NCBI RefSeq assembly: GCF_900021165.1
Contig: NZ_FCOQ01000012.1
Location: forward strand, 86,793 to 120,730
DNA: 33,938 nt
DNA from: Paenibacillus phocaeensis
GTDB lineage: Bacteria > Bacillota > Bacilli > Paenibacillales > Paenibacillaceae
Reading direction: 5' to 3'
Shown here: piece after piece, positions 8,160 to 17,089 of the stretch
Position numbering within the stretch: the first letter of the stretch is position 1
How the letters are laid out: every line of letters starts with the position of its first letter
Position numbers and translations under genes: made by a program
Notes under the pieces: generated by a model
Told to the model about the DNA's origin: nothing
Databases searched by the model: none
Seen by the model: only the letters and a program-made list of their open reading frames with translations

Positions 8160-8981
8160 ATGATTACCCATAACAACCCTGCAAGAAACCTCTATCTAGA
8201 AATGTTAAAGAAAACAATTTTGGGTGAAATCTGGCTAGAAGATCTGGAATACGGACCAGTCCCATCAAATATTAGAATCCCCGAAGAGCTTATTAACGAA
8301 CTAGCAAAACTTAATTTGGAAATCCTACAGAGGATTGCTCCTAACAAGGAAAAAAGACGAGAAGGACTTGATTGGCCTCTACTTGCCCACAGTATGATCG
8401 GAAGGCTACGTCTTAATAATTTACATGAATGTATGGAAACAGTAGTTAATGAGTCTATTGAAGGTGATTTTATTGAGACCGGCGTATGGCGTGGCGGCTC
8501 TTGCATCTTCATGAGAGGGTTTCTAAAAGCCAATGAAATTCACGATCGCAATGTATGGGTAGCTGACTCGTTTGAAGGTTTGCCCAAACCAGAACTCGAC
8601 AGATTCCCTCAAGATGCGGGGGACATTCATCATACATTTGATTTCTTGAAGGTTTCCCTGGAGGAAGTTAAAGAGAACTTCGCGAAGTATGACCTGCTAG
8701 ATGACCAAGTTTTATTTTTAAAAGGGTGGTTTAAAGATACTTTGCCGACTGCACCCATCAAACAAATAGCCATAGCTCGTTTGGATGGTGACATGTATAG
8801 TTCTACCATGGATGGTTTGATCAATCTTTATGATAAAGTTACCTCTGGAGGATTTATAATTATTGATGATTATGGTTTACCAAATTGCAAAAAGGCAGTG
8901 ACAGACTTCAGGAACGCCAGAGGGATCACCTCTCCGTTGGAAACCATCGATAAATATGGGGTTTTTTGGAGAAAAATATAA
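8160..8981 (+). CDS. TylF/MycF-type SAM-dependent O-methyltransferase
   Basis: The product has 273 residues. Family motifs occur in order: EGDFIETGVWRGGSCIFMRG (about 101-120, the SAM-binding loop), VWVADSFEGLP (132-142), ARLDGDMYSSTMD (about 206-218) and GGFIIIDDYGLP (metal-binding aspartates). TylF and MycF methylate sugar hydroxyls on macrolides. Homologues in surface-glycan clusters methylate sugars of polysaccharides or glycoproteins. An AAAGGA precedes the ATG. It is the only certain plus-strand gene here, converges on the glycosyltransferase gene at 9100 and is AT-rich like that block. A role in methylating the same glycan is inferred. The sugar acceptor is unknown. Confidence 0.88.
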   Translation: MITHNNPARNLYLEMLKKTILGEIWLEDLEYGPVPSNIRIPEELINELAKLNLEILQRIAPNKEKRREGLDWPLLAHSMIGRLRLNNLHECMETVVNESIEGDFIETGVWRGGSCIFMRGFLKANEIHDRNVWVADSFEGLPKPELDRFPQDAGDIHHTFDFLKVSLEEVKENFAKYDLLDDQVLFLKGWFKDTLPTAPIKQIAIARLDGDMYSSTMDGLINLYDKVTSGGFIIIDDYGLPNCKKAVTDFRNARGITSPLETIDKYGVFWRKI

Positions 8982-8996
8982 TATTCATAGATCTTT

Positions 8997-9038
8997 CCTT
9001 TGAAACTGGTGGCCCAGCCCCAGTTTCAAAGGTTTTTT
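8997..9038 (+). terminator. Strong Rho-independent terminator after the TylF-type gene
   Basis: CCTTTGAAACTGG (8997-9009) pairs perfectly over 13 bases with CCAGTTTCAAAGG (9020-9032), followed by TTTTTT. Read from the opposite gene (9100) the stem lacks a T tract, so it is probably one-way. The remaining bases to 9099 hold an 8-base GAAAAGAG/CTCTTTTC inverted repeat near 9043-9063. Confidence 0.93.
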
Positions 9039-9099
9039 GTAGAAAAGAGGGATACTCTTTTCCACATTGATATGGACACATAAGCACTCCCAGAAAAAC

Positions 9100-11841
9100 T
9101 TACTTTGTTATTATCCCCTGCAAGATCGAATGTATTGTCTGGATAAAAGTAGTTGCTCTATGACGGTAAGTATGCTTATCAATTACTTCTTGCGCATACT
9201 TTCTCGCCATCTCCTTACGTAATTGAGGGTTCTCGAGATAGAAATGGATTAAGCTCTGTAGCTCTTCTCGTGAATCGTAAGTCACAATACCATCACCAAA
9301 CACTTCTTCAATGCCCCGTACATGGTCTGATATGATGAAAGCCTCCGCAGCTAAAGCATCAAAAATTCGATTAGATATAAACCCTTTATCCCGCATATCA
9401 TCCCAATGATCATTGAGCAATATGTCACAAGAACTATAATATTGGCTTAGTTCATGATTAGGAATATAACGCCCTTTGATATATTTAGGATCGACATAGG
9501 ATTCCCAACCATTTCCGTAAATATGCAAGTCATAATCGGTAGGCAATAGATCTTTAATAACTTTCCGGTGAACGAATCGCGAGTTACCGACAAATAATAA
9601 CTGAATGTGCTTATTCAGCAGACCCTGTTCATTAAACAACTCTGGATCGGTGCATTGCAGCATACTTTCTACAGGAACATGGACTGTCGGATTTATTTGA
9701 TCTGCCCAGAAATCAGAAGCGATAAATACGTAGTCGTATTGGTTCATTTCATTGATGTCCACCAAATCAGGATGCGATATATTCCACATAATATTTATAT
9801 GCCGGCGTTTGGGTTCGTAAGCGTGCAACCCTCTTAGAACAATAACGACATTAAAATCCTCGTCTTCCCCGTTGTACCAATCGGGGTATACTTGAATAAT
9901 TGCCTCATGCCCCAGAAGCTGAAACTGCTTTTTCAAGCCCAAAGCCATGTGATAATCTCCCCATAATTGCATCGTTTCACGGTCGGCGGCGATTTTAATG
10001 GCAATCCGATACTTACCTGTATTAGCTATCCATTTCTCCCGAATCACCGCGATCATCTGATGAATTTCTTCATCCAACTCATCGTCTTTAATTTGTTGGA
10101 GATAACTCAAAGCTAGTTTATATTCTGTAGCTTCAAATAGAATGTAGCCTAAGTTGAACAATGTATCTTTATCTTGAGGAGCTAACGATAGAGCCTGTGA
10201 AAGTAACGGAATGATATACTCAGACAAACCTCTCTTATAGAATTCATTAACCAAACAATTGTAGGTATCTATTTGATTAATTGTATTTTCTTCTACTAGT
10301 CTAATAATTTCATGGAGCCCCACGTTATTTTCAATAATGTTCTCTATGAACTTCTGAGACACTTCGTCATTCACCAACTCAGAGTTCATTAGTTTAATAA
10401 GCTCACTTAATTCCACAAATGGATTACTGTTGTAGGACTTAACCAAGTATTGATATACTCTGTACTGTTGATCAAGATTAGTGGAAAATGACTCCCCTCC
10501 TAAATTGCTCAATTCAGCCAGTCCCCTAATCCACTTTTCATCTTCATCGGGTATCAAAATAGTTTTCGCACGAATCTCCGTGTTAAAATATTCTGCTTCT
10601 TCAAACATTTTCTGAATTTCACGCAATGTAAAGAAACGAATGTGCGTTCGATCCATGAGTCCTCTGTCTTCGTATTCCCACTTACCCAAAATTGTATTTC
10701 TTAAGACAGTATAATGCATAACATTTGGAATACTAGCGAGTAATTTACCATTTTTCTTCAAATGTTTTTTTAACTTTTTCACAACTTTCCAGGGGTCGTA
10801 TAGGTGCTCAAGGACATCCGGGAAAAGAATATAATCAAAGTAGTTCTCTTCATAATCAATTTCATTTTCAACATTTTCTGCCGTAACTCTAGCAAACGTT
10901 GACGCGATTTTTGCGGCAGCTTCGTTTAATTCGATCCCGTATAACTCCGCATTCTTGTACCTGTTCTTTATATCTAATAGTGTGGCCCCACACGCGCAAC
11001 CCACTTCTAAAACTCTAATCGTTTCATTTACATCATGACTATCCAATAGAGATAAAAGGTCGGTACGGACATAGCTAGAATAACGCCCATCGAAGCCCCA
11101 TTTATCCTTGAACTTCTTTTTATTAGAAGACATCATATTATTGTGTTGTTTAAATACACCCGTGGAAGTCACACCGGCATAATGATGAACGAAAACATCC
11201 TTACATAGCACTAATTTATAACCGGCCGAAATCATTCGGAAACAATAATCGTCATCTTCAAATAAGCCTAGAGAGAAATCTTCATCAAAAAGGCCAATTT
11301 TTTGAATGACTTCACGTTTAACTAGCAATAAAAATCCATACAAATTAACCCGATTTTCCCATCGCTGTGAATTCGAAATGTTGTTATTCCGGGCAAGATT
11401 GAACATCTGTTCTAAGTTTTGATAATTCACTACAACACTTTGACTGTCCGCATTATTACTGATTGGGCCAACAGCCCCAACCTCTTCCGAACTATACAAA
11501 CCAGCCAACAGATTGTCAAGCCAATTTTCAGTAACAATCACATCATTATCCAAAAAGGCAAGTGTTTCACCGTTGGATACTTCAATCCCCTGATTATATC
11601 CTCTGGCGATCCCTTCATTCTGACTATTGTACACAGCAATAATATCTTCCTGATCAAGCAACCAATTTTTAGTTCCATCAAACGATCCGTTATCAATGAC
11701 AACAAGCTCATACTTAGATTTATCCGTATATTGCCGGATACTCTCAATGCACTGTTTAGTATACTCGAGATTATTGTGACATAAGATAATGATACTTGTC
11801 TTCTTCATAAATTGCTCATTACAGTAAGCATTGCTGGTCAT
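9100..11841 (-). CDS. Multidomain glycosyltransferase: GT2, methyltransferase, TPR, CgeB-like GT
   Basis: The product has 913 residues and at least three enzyme domains. Residues about 14-250 form a GT2 (GT-A) transferase: SIIILCHNN, VVIDNGSFDGT, FLDNDV as the DxD-type metal site (97-101), and FEDDDYC as the probable base. Residues about 275-430 form a class I SAM methyltransferase: LEVGCACG (278-285), FPDVLEHL (340-347) and DRTHIRFFT. A TPR-like helical stretch covers about 535-600. Residues about 610-905 resemble the CgeB/DUF3880 GT-B transferase (IMWNISHPDLVD, LFVGNSRFVHRK, SNRIFDALAAEAFIISD). Such fusions build methylated glycan chains. The acceptor is not known. ATG 11841 has a weak GTAGGT upstream. 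The internal ATG at residue 12 has no ribosome site. It is probably cotranscribed with ugd. Confidence 0.88.
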   Translation of the reverse strand: MTSNAYCNEQFMKKTSIIILCHNNLEYTKQCIESIRQYTDKSKYELVVIDNGSFDGTKNWLLDQEDIIAVYNSQNEGIARGYNQGIEVSNGETLAFLDNDVIVTENWLDNLLAGLYSSEEVGAVGPISNNADSQSVVVNYQNLEQMFNLARNNNISNSQRWENRVNLYGFLLLVKREVIQKIGLFDEDFSLGLFEDDDYCFRMISAGYKLVLCKDVFVHHYAGVTSTGVFKQHNNMMSSNKKKFKDKWGFDGRYSSYVRTDLLSLLDSHDVNETIRVLEVGCACGATLLDIKNRYKNAELYGIELNEAAAKIASTFARVTAENVENEIDYEENYFDYILFPDVLEHLYDPWKVVKKLKKHLKKNGKLLASIPNVMHYTVLRNTILGKWEYEDRGLMDRTHIRFFTLREIQKMFEEAEYFNTEIRAKTILIPDEDEKWIRGLAELSNLGGESFSTNLDQQYRVYQYLVKSYNSNPFVELSELIKLMNSELVNDEVSQKFIENIIENNVGLHEIIRLVEENTINQIDTYNCLVNEFYKRGLSEYIIPLLSQALSLAPQDKDTLFNLGYILFEATEYKLALSYLQQIKDDELDEEIHQMIAVIREKWIANTGKYRIAIKIAADRETMQLWGDYHMALGLKKQFQLLGHEAIIQVYPDWYNGEDEDFNVVIVLRGLHAYEPKRRHINIMWNISHPDLVDINEMNQYDYVFIASDFWADQINPTVHVPVESMLQCTDPELFNEQGLLNKHIQLLFVGNSRFVHRKVIKDLLPTDYDLHIYGNGWESYVDPKYIKGRYIPNHELSQYYSSCDILLNDHWDDMRDKGFISNRIFDALAAEAFIISDHVRGIEEVFGDGIVTYDSREELQSLIHFYLENPQLRKEMARKYAQEVIDKHTYRHRATTFIQTIHSILQGIITK

Positions 11842-11873
11842 CGTTTGTACCTACTCTCTCTATTTCAATATAA

Positions 11874-13205
11874 TCAACTCAAAATATTTTGTGTCTCCAA
11901 GTAAACACTTGGTCGTCCTATGGAATGATATTCTACCCTCTGAGTCTGTGCATAGACTTTATCAAAACAATTTCTCCCGTCGAAAATGATGGGACGTCTC
12001 ATATAAGTACTAAATTGCTCCAAACCATATTGCTTAATTTCAGGCCATTCAGTAAGAATAAACACACAGTCTGCCCCAAGGATTGCACCTTCAATAGTTT
12101 CTGAAAAATCGACACTAAGGGGTAATACGCGCTTCGCATTTTCAATGGCAATCGGATCATAAGCGACTACCTTCGCACCAAGATTGATTAGTTCCGAGAT
12201 GATCGGAACGGATGCCGCTTCTCGCATATCATCCGTATTTGGTTTAAATGCTAGTCCAAGTACTGCTATGGATAAATCTTTCAAAGAACCAAAGCGTTCT
12301 TTCGCTTTTTCAATCAATTTTTTATGTTGCTTTCTATTCACTTCAATCACTGATTTTAATAACTCAAAGTCATAATTTGCATTCCCTGCAATTTGCATAA
12401 GGGCATTGGTATCCTTTGGAAAGCATGAGCCCCCATACCCTATTCCCGCATTCAAAAAATGGGGCCCAATACGTTTATCCATCCCCATGCCTTTAGCTAC
12501 TTCAGTTACATCCGCATCCAATTTTTCACACAAATTAGATATCTCGTTAATAAAACTTATTTTGGTTGCAAGAAATGCATTAGAAGCGTATTTAATCATT
12601 TCAGCGCTGCGAATGGAAGTCCTGAATACAGGAACCTTGAATGGTGCGTTAATTTCCTCAATCAAATCTGCCGAAAACTTATTATCCGCACCGATAATGA
12701 TTCGATCTCCATTAAACGTATCATGAATGGCCGAACCTTCCCGCAAAAACTCCGGGTTAGAAACGACGTCAATATCTATATTTCCATTTGTTTTGTTGTA
12801 CTCAATAATATCTCGAATTCGATCGTTTGTTCCGATAGGCACAGTACTTTTTGTAACGATGACTGTATCATTTTCAATATGCTCCGCAATAGCTATCGCC
12901 GCTTTTTCCAAAGCTCTTAAATCAGCGGTCCCATCCATATTTGAAGGGGTTCCAACTGCAATATAAATTGCTTTGGAGCCGGCTAGACCTGTTTTATAAC
13001 TAGTTGTAAATGTGAGCCTATTTGCTGCTAAGTTAGTTATAATTAATTCTTCAAGTCCAGGTTCATAAATTGGAGCTATACCATCTTGCAACATCTTTAC
13101 TTTTTTCTCGTCGACATCGATACAAGTAACGTTATGACCGACTTCGGCTAAACAAACTCCTGTTACTAGGCCAACATACCCTGTTCCTATAACGGTTATT
13201 CTCAC
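11874..13205 (-). CDS. ugd: UDP-glucose 6-dehydrogenase
   Basis: This enzyme oxidises UDP-glucose to UDP-glucuronic acid with two NAD+, supplying acidic sugar for polymers or glycans. The product has 443 residues, the usual length. The NAD-binding motif is VIGTGYVG (5-12), with YIAVGTPS, STVPIGT and NPEFLREGSAI following. The catalytic cysteine is C261 in GIGYGGSCFPKDTNAL. The UDP-binding C-terminal domain ends near FDGRNCFDK. Translation starts at GTG 13205 after GGAGTG. It is similar to TuaD of B. subtilis teichuronic acid synthesis. Here it sits among glycosyltransferases, 32 bases before the next gene, so glucuronic acid or a derivative may be part of their glycan. Confidence 0.96.
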   Translation of the reverse strand: MRITVIGTGYVGLVTGVCLAEVGHNVTCIDVDEKKVKMLQDGIAPIYEPGLEELIITNLAANRLTFTTSYKTGLAGSKAIYIAVGTPSNMDGTADLRALEKAAIAIAEHIENDTVIVTKSTVPIGTNDRIRDIIEYNKTNGNIDIDVVSNPEFLREGSAIHDTFNGDRIIIGADNKFSADLIEEINAPFKVPVFRTSIRSAEMIKYASNAFLATKISFINEISNLCEKLDADVTEVAKGMGMDKRIGPHFLNAGIGYGGSCFPKDTNALMQIAGNANYDFELLKSVIEVNRKQHKKLIEKAKERFGSLKDLSIAVLGLAFKPNTDDMREAASVPIISELINLGAKVVAYDPIAIENAKRVLPLSVDFSETIEGAILGADCVFILTEWPEIKQYGLEQFSTYMRRPIIFDGRNCFDKVYAQTQRVEYHSIGRPSVYLETQNILS

Positions 13206-13249
13206 TAATAATCACTCCAAGGTTTTGTGAAATATCATGCTACCCTACA

Positions 13250-15133
13250 CTACTCTTTTGAAGTAATCAGTTGAACTAAACCATGGATACTGGATACTAG
13301 CTCCTGATCGCTCCAGTTACCTTGTACAGCCGCTTGACCCAATTTATGGATATTTTGAATGGCCTCCATGCTAAAGCACGGGTTTCCAAAACCGAAAGCA
13401 TTATTTTTAGCGATTACCAAATCTTGCTTTGCCTCTTCCAACAATCCGCGTGCCGCATAAACCAATGCCCTTTCAATAAATGCCTCAAGCATTAGAGTAA
13501 CATTATCTGATTGAAAGATCTCTTTATACATTTCGTTAATCGGTACGTTTTGATATAGCTTTTTAAAAATGACTTGCTCATATTTAGCAGTTTTGGAGAC
13601 GAGCTCATTAAAGGTAACGGGTTCATTTGCTGATCCTCTATGACCAGTGTGGACTCGATATCTCACTGTCGGGACCGGAAGGTACTCCATCTCGAAAACT
13701 AATGCCATCCTTAACCAAAAGTCATAATCTTGAGCCCTTACAAGCTGCGGATCCCACCCTCCTAATTGATCAAGACAGCTTTTTCTAAAAATAACGGTAG
13801 GACCATGTACGAAACACCCTCGCATCAGCAACCTAAAATCCAATTTATTATTTATTGGTGATAGGTCATGGACCCTTATGACTTGACCATTAATGTCATT
13901 AAAATCAACTGAACGGCTATGAACCATTCCCAAGTCAGGGTTCGCCACGAACCGTTTTAACTGCAGTTCTAATTTTAAAGGAAGCGCAATATCGTCATCA
14001 TCAAATACCCAAATAAACTCTCCATTTGCATAATGAATAGCTTCATTGAGCGCAGAAGATTTACCGCCATTTTCTTTATAGACATACTTAATATGGTCTA
14101 AGTACGGAAAAAGCTCATCCTTTGGAGATTCCAATGATCCATCATCTACTACGATTATTTCAATATTTTTGTGCGTTTGATGCAGTACAGATTGTACTGT
14201 CTCGGCGATATATTCTTTTCGATTGTACGTAGGAATTATCACCGTTACTAATTGATGACTTTTAGGGAGACTATATGGTTGAGGGAGAAAATATGATTTA
14301 ATTTCATATATAGAAGTTTCTTCATATTTTTCAAAAGGCTTAATTAGAGTTCCCATGATCCATTCCTCTGATATGCGGTGACTCCATTGCAACGATTGCC
14401 CAATTGAAAATTCAACTAGATTATTCAATATTTTCTTCGTGAATATATTATTCGTTGTTGAAGTCGGAAGAGAATATCCATTCGGCACGCTAATAATGAT
14501 GGTGCCCCCAGGTTTGCAAACTCTATATGCTTCAATAATGACTTTCTTTGGATCATCAACTTGTTTCAGAACATCTCCAATAACAATTGTATCAAATAAA
14601 TTACTTTTAAAATCCAGCCCGTACGCATTTCCAAGCTGAAAATGGCATGTATCAATGCCAAGTTTTGCGGTTTTATGTCTTGCTAGATCAATTGCGACAG
14701 CCTCAATGTCAATCCCGTAAAGTTGAGATCCATGGCAGGCGATAAAGATTGAGAGATCACCGCTGCCGCATCCTATCTCTAATACATCTCCATAGCATTG
14801 CGAAGCGATCTCTGCCATTCTTCTTAGTTCTTGTTGAGTTTGAATTTTTCGATAACTGTCCCATTTCTGTTCAAAATATGGATTATTAATATACTTCAAT
14901 ACTTCAAGGCTAATATTAGGCTGCTCTAAATGCTTGGAAAATGATTTACACTTGTTAAGATACCATTCAGCAACTTCATCATTTCCAACAATCATAGAAA
15001 GCAAACCTAAACAGAAATCTATATCCTCATCTTCGGGATGAGAGACAAGCTCATTGAAACAATGCTCGTAAGCTTTCCCCGGATTCTTCTGTTTGATCGA
15101 CTCAAATACTTTATTAACTAGTTCACTCTTCAT
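13250..15133 (-). CDS. Methyltransferase-GT2 glycosyltransferase fusion
   Basis: The product has 627 residues. A short helical, TPR-like start (about 1-70) is followed by a class I SAM methyltransferase (about 95-270) with VLEIGCGSG (117-125), GIDIEAVAIDLAR and CKPGGTIIISVPNG. A GT2 domain follows (about 297-510): VTVIIPTYNRKEYI, VVDDGS, FDDDD as the metal-binding site (378-382), and RAQDYDFWLRM near the catalytic base. The C-terminal 100 residues are helical. ATG 15133 follows AGGAGAT. The preceding gap (15134-15197) shows no terminator, so it is probably in one operon with the genes on both sides. The donor and acceptor sugars cannot be read from sequence. Methylation could cap or modify the sugar that the GT2 domain adds. 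Confidence 0.88.
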   Translation of the reverse strand: MKSELVNKVFESIKQKNPGKAYEHCFNELVSHPEDEDIDFCLGLLSMIVGNDEVAEWYLNKCKSFSKHLEQPNISLEVLKYINNPYFEQKWDSYRKIQTQQELRRMAEIASQCYGDVLEIGCGSGDLSIFIACHGSQLYGIDIEAVAIDLARHKTAKLGIDTCHFQLGNAYGLDFKSNLFDTIVIGDVLKQVDDPKKVIIEAYRVCKPGGTIIISVPNGYSLPTSTTNNIFTKKILNNLVEFSIGQSLQWSHRISEEWIMGTLIKPFEKYEETSIYEIKSYFLPQPYSLPKSHQLVTVIIPTYNRKEYIAETVQSVLHQTHKNIEIIVVDDGSLESPKDELFPYLDHIKYVYKENGGKSSALNEAIHYANGEFIWVFDDDDIALPLKLELQLKRFVANPDLGMVHSRSVDFNDINGQVIRVHDLSPINNKLDFRLLMRGCFVHGPTVIFRKSCLDQLGGWDPQLVRAQDYDFWLRMALVFEMEYLPVPTVRYRVHTGHRGSANEPVTFNELVSKTAKYEQVIFKKLYQNVPINEMYKEIFQSDNVTLMLEAFIERALVYAARGLLEEAKQDLVIAKNNAFGFGNPCFSMEAIQNIHKLGQAAVQGNWSDQELVSSIHGLVQLITSKE

Positions 15134-15197
15134 TCAATTGTATCTCCTGTCTAAGTCAACCATTAATATGCAAATAAATTTATTGATCATGCAACCA

Positions 15198-17081
15198 TTA
15201 GTTGAAAAGTTGATGTTTCATCCACGTAGAAACTACATCCCAATCCATCATTTTCCCAAGAATAAATTTAATTGTATCCACATCATTTAGATGGATTGCC
15301 AAGTTACAGATGTGAAAGGCTACTTCTGAATTAGGTTTAATCTTATAGGCTTCCTGATAATAATACAAACTGTCTTCCCAAGAATTCAAATGTCTTAGCG
15401 TTTTGGCTGCCAGAAGATTTATATGAAACTTGTCTTCTTGGTTTGATCCTTGCACAAGAACCTCTAGTAGAATTTCATAAAAACCGTAATCATATAATAC
15501 TTGAGCAAGTACAAGACGCATTTGTGGAGTAGAAAACTGTTTGGTGAAATAATCCAAGAACTCGTATTTTTGAATTTTCAGAAGATCAGAGAGCAAAATA
15601 TAAACCATTTCTCTGAATTCGCGTGAAAATTCACCGCATTTGATATCTTGCATCTCGCAAAACGCTAACAACGCCCTTTTCTCCTCATGACGAAGGGAAA
15701 TTGTTCCGAGATAGCGATCTAACAATTGTTTATTCTTCTGAGCCACACTCAATAATAATACGTCTCTCAAATTCTCTTCCTTGCACTCTTGTTTGTTAGT
15801 CCAATACTCCTCAGCCGCAGCAAAATCACCTGCCACCATATTGATAAAAGCCATTACTTCTTGATCACAATCTACGTTGTACCTGTCCAAAAAATAGTGA
15901 ATTGCCGGGTGCCTTAACTGGTATAAAGCATAAATTAATTGCTGAAGCACTTCTTGATTCTGAGGCCAAAGAACTGTAATTTGATCAAATATTTTACGAG
16001 CATCAATATTCCGATTAAAATCCAAATAGCTCTTCAGTAACCCCATAACCCTAGGCGCTTGAGATATTGCCTGATTTAAATATGCTTCGGACTGTTCAAA
16101 ATTGAAATTCATGTAAGCTATTTCGGCCAACCTCGCATTTGCAAGGTAGCTGCCTGTTCCTTCATACGTATTAAAATGTACACTTGGGTCACTATCACCT
16201 GTCTTGATGCATTCTTCGAAACATTCCTGTGCATCAGGCAAGTAACCTATCTCCTGATAAATCAAACCTTCATAATACTTGAATTCCACGTAATCAGGAT
16301 AAAGCTGAAATGAGTCATTAGCGATTGATAACGCATCTTTGAATTGTTTGACCAACATTAAACTTTGTATCATGCCAAGAAGAAGTCTCTTGGTAAACGT
16401 AAACTCGCCGCCATAATTATATGCCTTCTTATACGCATCGACGGCTTTCCGATATTCTCCCATGGTGAAATATTGCTGTCCTAAATTAAAATAATTAAAA
16501 GCAGAGGGGTTATCTTTGATTTCTGCATATAATATTTTTAGGTTCCGCTCTTTTTTTCCCTTTGAATTCACAATTTGATTTAAATAACCATCATGATGAA
16601 TCGTAACTTGACTCAAAACAGCAGAGCTTCTATGCCAATTTGTAGTAATATTAATTTGTTCATGTAGTGCCCCCTCATATCTTAATTCCGGAATATTCCG
16701 GAATAAACGAGGGAACTTATGAACCTCCGCCAACCCTCCGCCCAGATCATTACGAATAGGTATATAATAAATCTCCTTATCCAGTCGCTGGTTTAATTCA
16801 TGGACAGGATCATCTATCCACTCGTCGGCATCCAATTGCAAGATATATTCACCAGTGGCCTGCTCAATCGCATAATTTCTTGCATTGGCAAAGTGGTTAT
16901 CCCATTCATAATAAAATAATTTTGCATCATATTTATTAACAAGCTCCAAGGTGCGATCAGAAGACCCAGTGTCAACAATGATGACTTCATCCACTAAAGG
17001 AGCTACGCTATTCAAGCATCGTTCTATACAGCGTTCCTCATTTTTGACAATCATACATAAAGATACAGTAGGTTTATCCAT
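15198..17081 (-). CDS. GT2-TPR glycosyltransferase, long
   Basis: The product has 627 residues. The N-terminal GT2 domain (about 4-230) has SLCMIVKNEE, IVDTGSSDRT, the DxD-type LQLDADEWIDD (82-90) and the YEGALHEQ motif typical of this SunS-like subgroup. The rest (about 195-620) is a long run of tetratricopeptide-like helices (SAFNYFNLGQQYFTMGEYRK and others). TPRs in such enzymes usually bind the protein acceptor or a partner, which favours protein glycosylation over polysaccharide synthesis. ATG 17081 follows AGGAGG. It lies eight bases after the shorter GT2-TPR gene and shares its motif order, so the two look like diverged tandem copies. The acceptor is unknown. Confidence 0.87.
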   Translation of the reverse strand: MDKPTVSLCMIVKNEERCIERCLNSVAPLVDEVIIVDTGSSDRTLELVNKYDAKLFYYEWDNHFANARNYAIEQATGEYILQLDADEWIDDPVHELNQRLDKEIYYIPIRNDLGGGLAEVHKFPRLFRNIPELRYEGALHEQINITTNWHRSSAVLSQVTIHHDGYLNQIVNSKGKKERNLKILYAEIKDNPSAFNYFNLGQQYFTMGEYRKAVDAYKKAYNYGGEFTFTKRLLLGMIQSLMLVKQFKDALSIANDSFQLYPDYVEFKYYEGLIYQEIGYLPDAQECFEECIKTGDSDPSVHFNTYEGTGSYLANARLAEIAYMNFNFEQSEAYLNQAISQAPRVMGLLKSYLDFNRNIDARKIFDQITVLWPQNQEVLQQLIYALYQLRHPAIHYFLDRYNVDCDQEVMAFINMVAGDFAAAEEYWTNKQECKEENLRDVLLLSVAQKNKQLLDRYLGTISLRHEEKRALLAFCEMQDIKCGEFSREFREMVYILLSDLLKIQKYEFLDYFTKQFSTPQMRLVLAQVLYDYGFYEILLEVLVQGSNQEDKFHINLLAAKTLRHLNSWEDSLYYYQEAYKIKPNSEVAFHICNLAIHLNDVDTIKFILGKMMDWDVVSTWMKHQLFN

Positions 17082-17089
17082 GTTGCCTC

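Noticed and set aside
9043..9063. Inverted repeat GAAAAGAG/CTCTTTTC between convergent genes as a terminator for the gene at 9100
   Set aside because: The stem is AU-rich and no T tract follows in that direction, so it is not called as a terminator.
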